From an uncultured Bacilli bacterium (GTDB lineage Bacteria; Bacillota_I; Bacilli_A; RF39; UBA660), in the NCBI GenBank assembly GCA_947624635.1, contig CANQLF010000038.1, positions 1 to 6,716 on the forward strand: a stretch of 6,716 bases of DNA. Direction: 5' to 3'. Positions 6,452 through 6,716 of the stretch are shown here, one piece after another; position 1 is the first letter of the stretch, and the number at the start of each line of letters is the position of its first letter. The position numbers were made by a program, and so were the translations under genes. The notes below the pieces were generated by a model. The model was not told the DNA's origin, made no database searches, and saw nothing but the letters and a program-made list of their open reading frames with translations.

Positions 6452-6716
6452 TTATCCAATAATCCATGGATTATTTATTGTTCCTGGTGCATCTTTTGAT
6501 AGGAAATCTGTTGTAACTGAAGCGTTTGCTGATATTGTTATAACTGGACGAGCCGCTGCAAAATTTGCGTTAGAGACAATGTATGCGAGCATTTCCAGGT
6601 TGATAGGATACCAATCGAACGCGATAGAGGAAGAATATGGCGAAATTGTCCAAAAATATGTTTTATTGTTTAAATATGTTGTGTTGTCTGTTACAGATTT
6701 ATTATACAATGCTCCT
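6452..6716 (-). CDS. Probable surface protein, C-terminal fragment (5' end outside window)
   Basis: The frame is open from the window edge to a TAA at 6454-6452, giving 87 C-terminal residues. The TTG at 6709 is an internal Leu codon, not a start. I recognise the pattern TYFWTISPYS...AARPVITISANASV...GTINNPWIIG. Its Y-W-T-I/L-S-P, then R-P-V-I, then G-T-x-x-N-P ending is common in large secreted, pilin-like or repeat-bearing proteins of uncultured Bacillota. It is reminiscent of DUF6273 or C-type-lectin-like domains. The function is unknown; ligand binding at the cell surface is a guess. No membrane segment or sorting signal is in the visible part. Codons in the middle (ATC, TTC, CTC, GTC, GCG, CTG) are unlike those in the rest of the window, while both flanks return to A-rich codons. 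Its own terminator follows. Confidence 0.7.
   Translation of the reverse strand, partial: GALYNKSVTDNTTYLNNKTYFWTISPYSSSIAFDWYPINLEMLAYIVSNANFAAARPVITISANASVTTDFLSKDAPGTINNPWIIG
6458..6475. repeat. 18-bp perfect palindrome at the end of the surface-protein gene
   Basis: AATAATCCATGGATTATT is its own reverse complement. It encodes the NNPWII of the protein tail and ends four bases before the TAA stop. It may be coincidental with the conserved N-N-P-W coding sequence, or may form a cruciform. Confidence 0.6.
6544..6642 (-). other. Candidate hypervariable region in the surface-protein C-terminus
   Basis: This roughly 100-base stretch codes from the SP of WTISPYS to ARPV. By my count bases 6541-6660 are about 42% GC, against about 30% in a sampled ligA line. 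Adenine on the coding strand is about 23% over the 28 codons from TAT after SP to GCG before ARP, far below the flanking codons. About 20 of those 28 codons end in C or T. This is what adenine-targeted mutagenesis of AAC/AAT codons would leave. No template repeat or reverse transcriptase is in the window, so the label is tentative. Confidence 0.3.

Noticed and set aside
6707..6709. TTG as start codon of the right-edge gene
   Set aside because: The frame stays open to the window edge, and the product looks like the tail of a much larger protein; the TTG is an internal Leu codon.
1..6716. Reverse transcriptase, template repeat, CRISPR array or tRNA gene
   Set aside because: I looked on both strands for a YxDD-type polymerase, a second copy of the GC-rich patch, regularly spaced repeats and tRNA cloverleaf ends with GGTTC-type T arms, and saw none.

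Overview
The window is AT-rich (I estimate roughly 30% GC by eye over most of it) and reads as low-GC Bacillota. It has a T-box leader, AGGAGG-type ribosome binding sites, sigma-A-like promoters, a Streptococcus-type TrpRS and full-length reading frames in the standard code with no TGA used as Trp. An uncultured gut-type Bacilli or Clostridia lineage is plausible, but nothing here fixes the genus.

Layout. At the left edge, on the + strand, is the C-terminal third of an ISAs1-family transposase (1-405), followed by a short hairpin and a possible element end near 496. Everything else is transcribed on the - strand. In transcription order from the right edge these are: (i) the 3' end of a probable surface protein (6716-6452) with a strong intrinsic terminator (6384-6422); (ii) an extended -10 promoter and a trpS-ligA-NUDIX operon (6276-2763), with a 24-nt gap between the first two genes and tight packing at the last junction; (iii) a separate promoter, a threonine T-box leader (about 2719-2514), a 76-codon small gene, and thrS, whose start overlaps the small gene by 14 nt. 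thrS ends convergent to the IS.

Functionally, two aminoacyl-tRNA synthetases flank DNA-maintenance or nucleotide-pool genes. thrS is controlled by uncharged tRNA-Thr through the T-box, and the small gene lies between the T-box and thrS, so it is co-induced on threonine starvation. trpS has a short ordinary leader with no room for a T-box.

Three things stand out. The partial protein at the right edge has an abrupt GC-rich, adenine-poor patch confined to about 100 bases inside its C-terminal domain, a pattern expected of the variable region of a diversity-generating retroelement; no reverse transcriptase or template repeat is visible here, so this is a hypothesis. The T-box-controlled small gene has no certain function and resembles Spo0E-type helical hairpins only weakly. 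LigA belongs to a divergent NAD-ligase type with several active-site substitutions.
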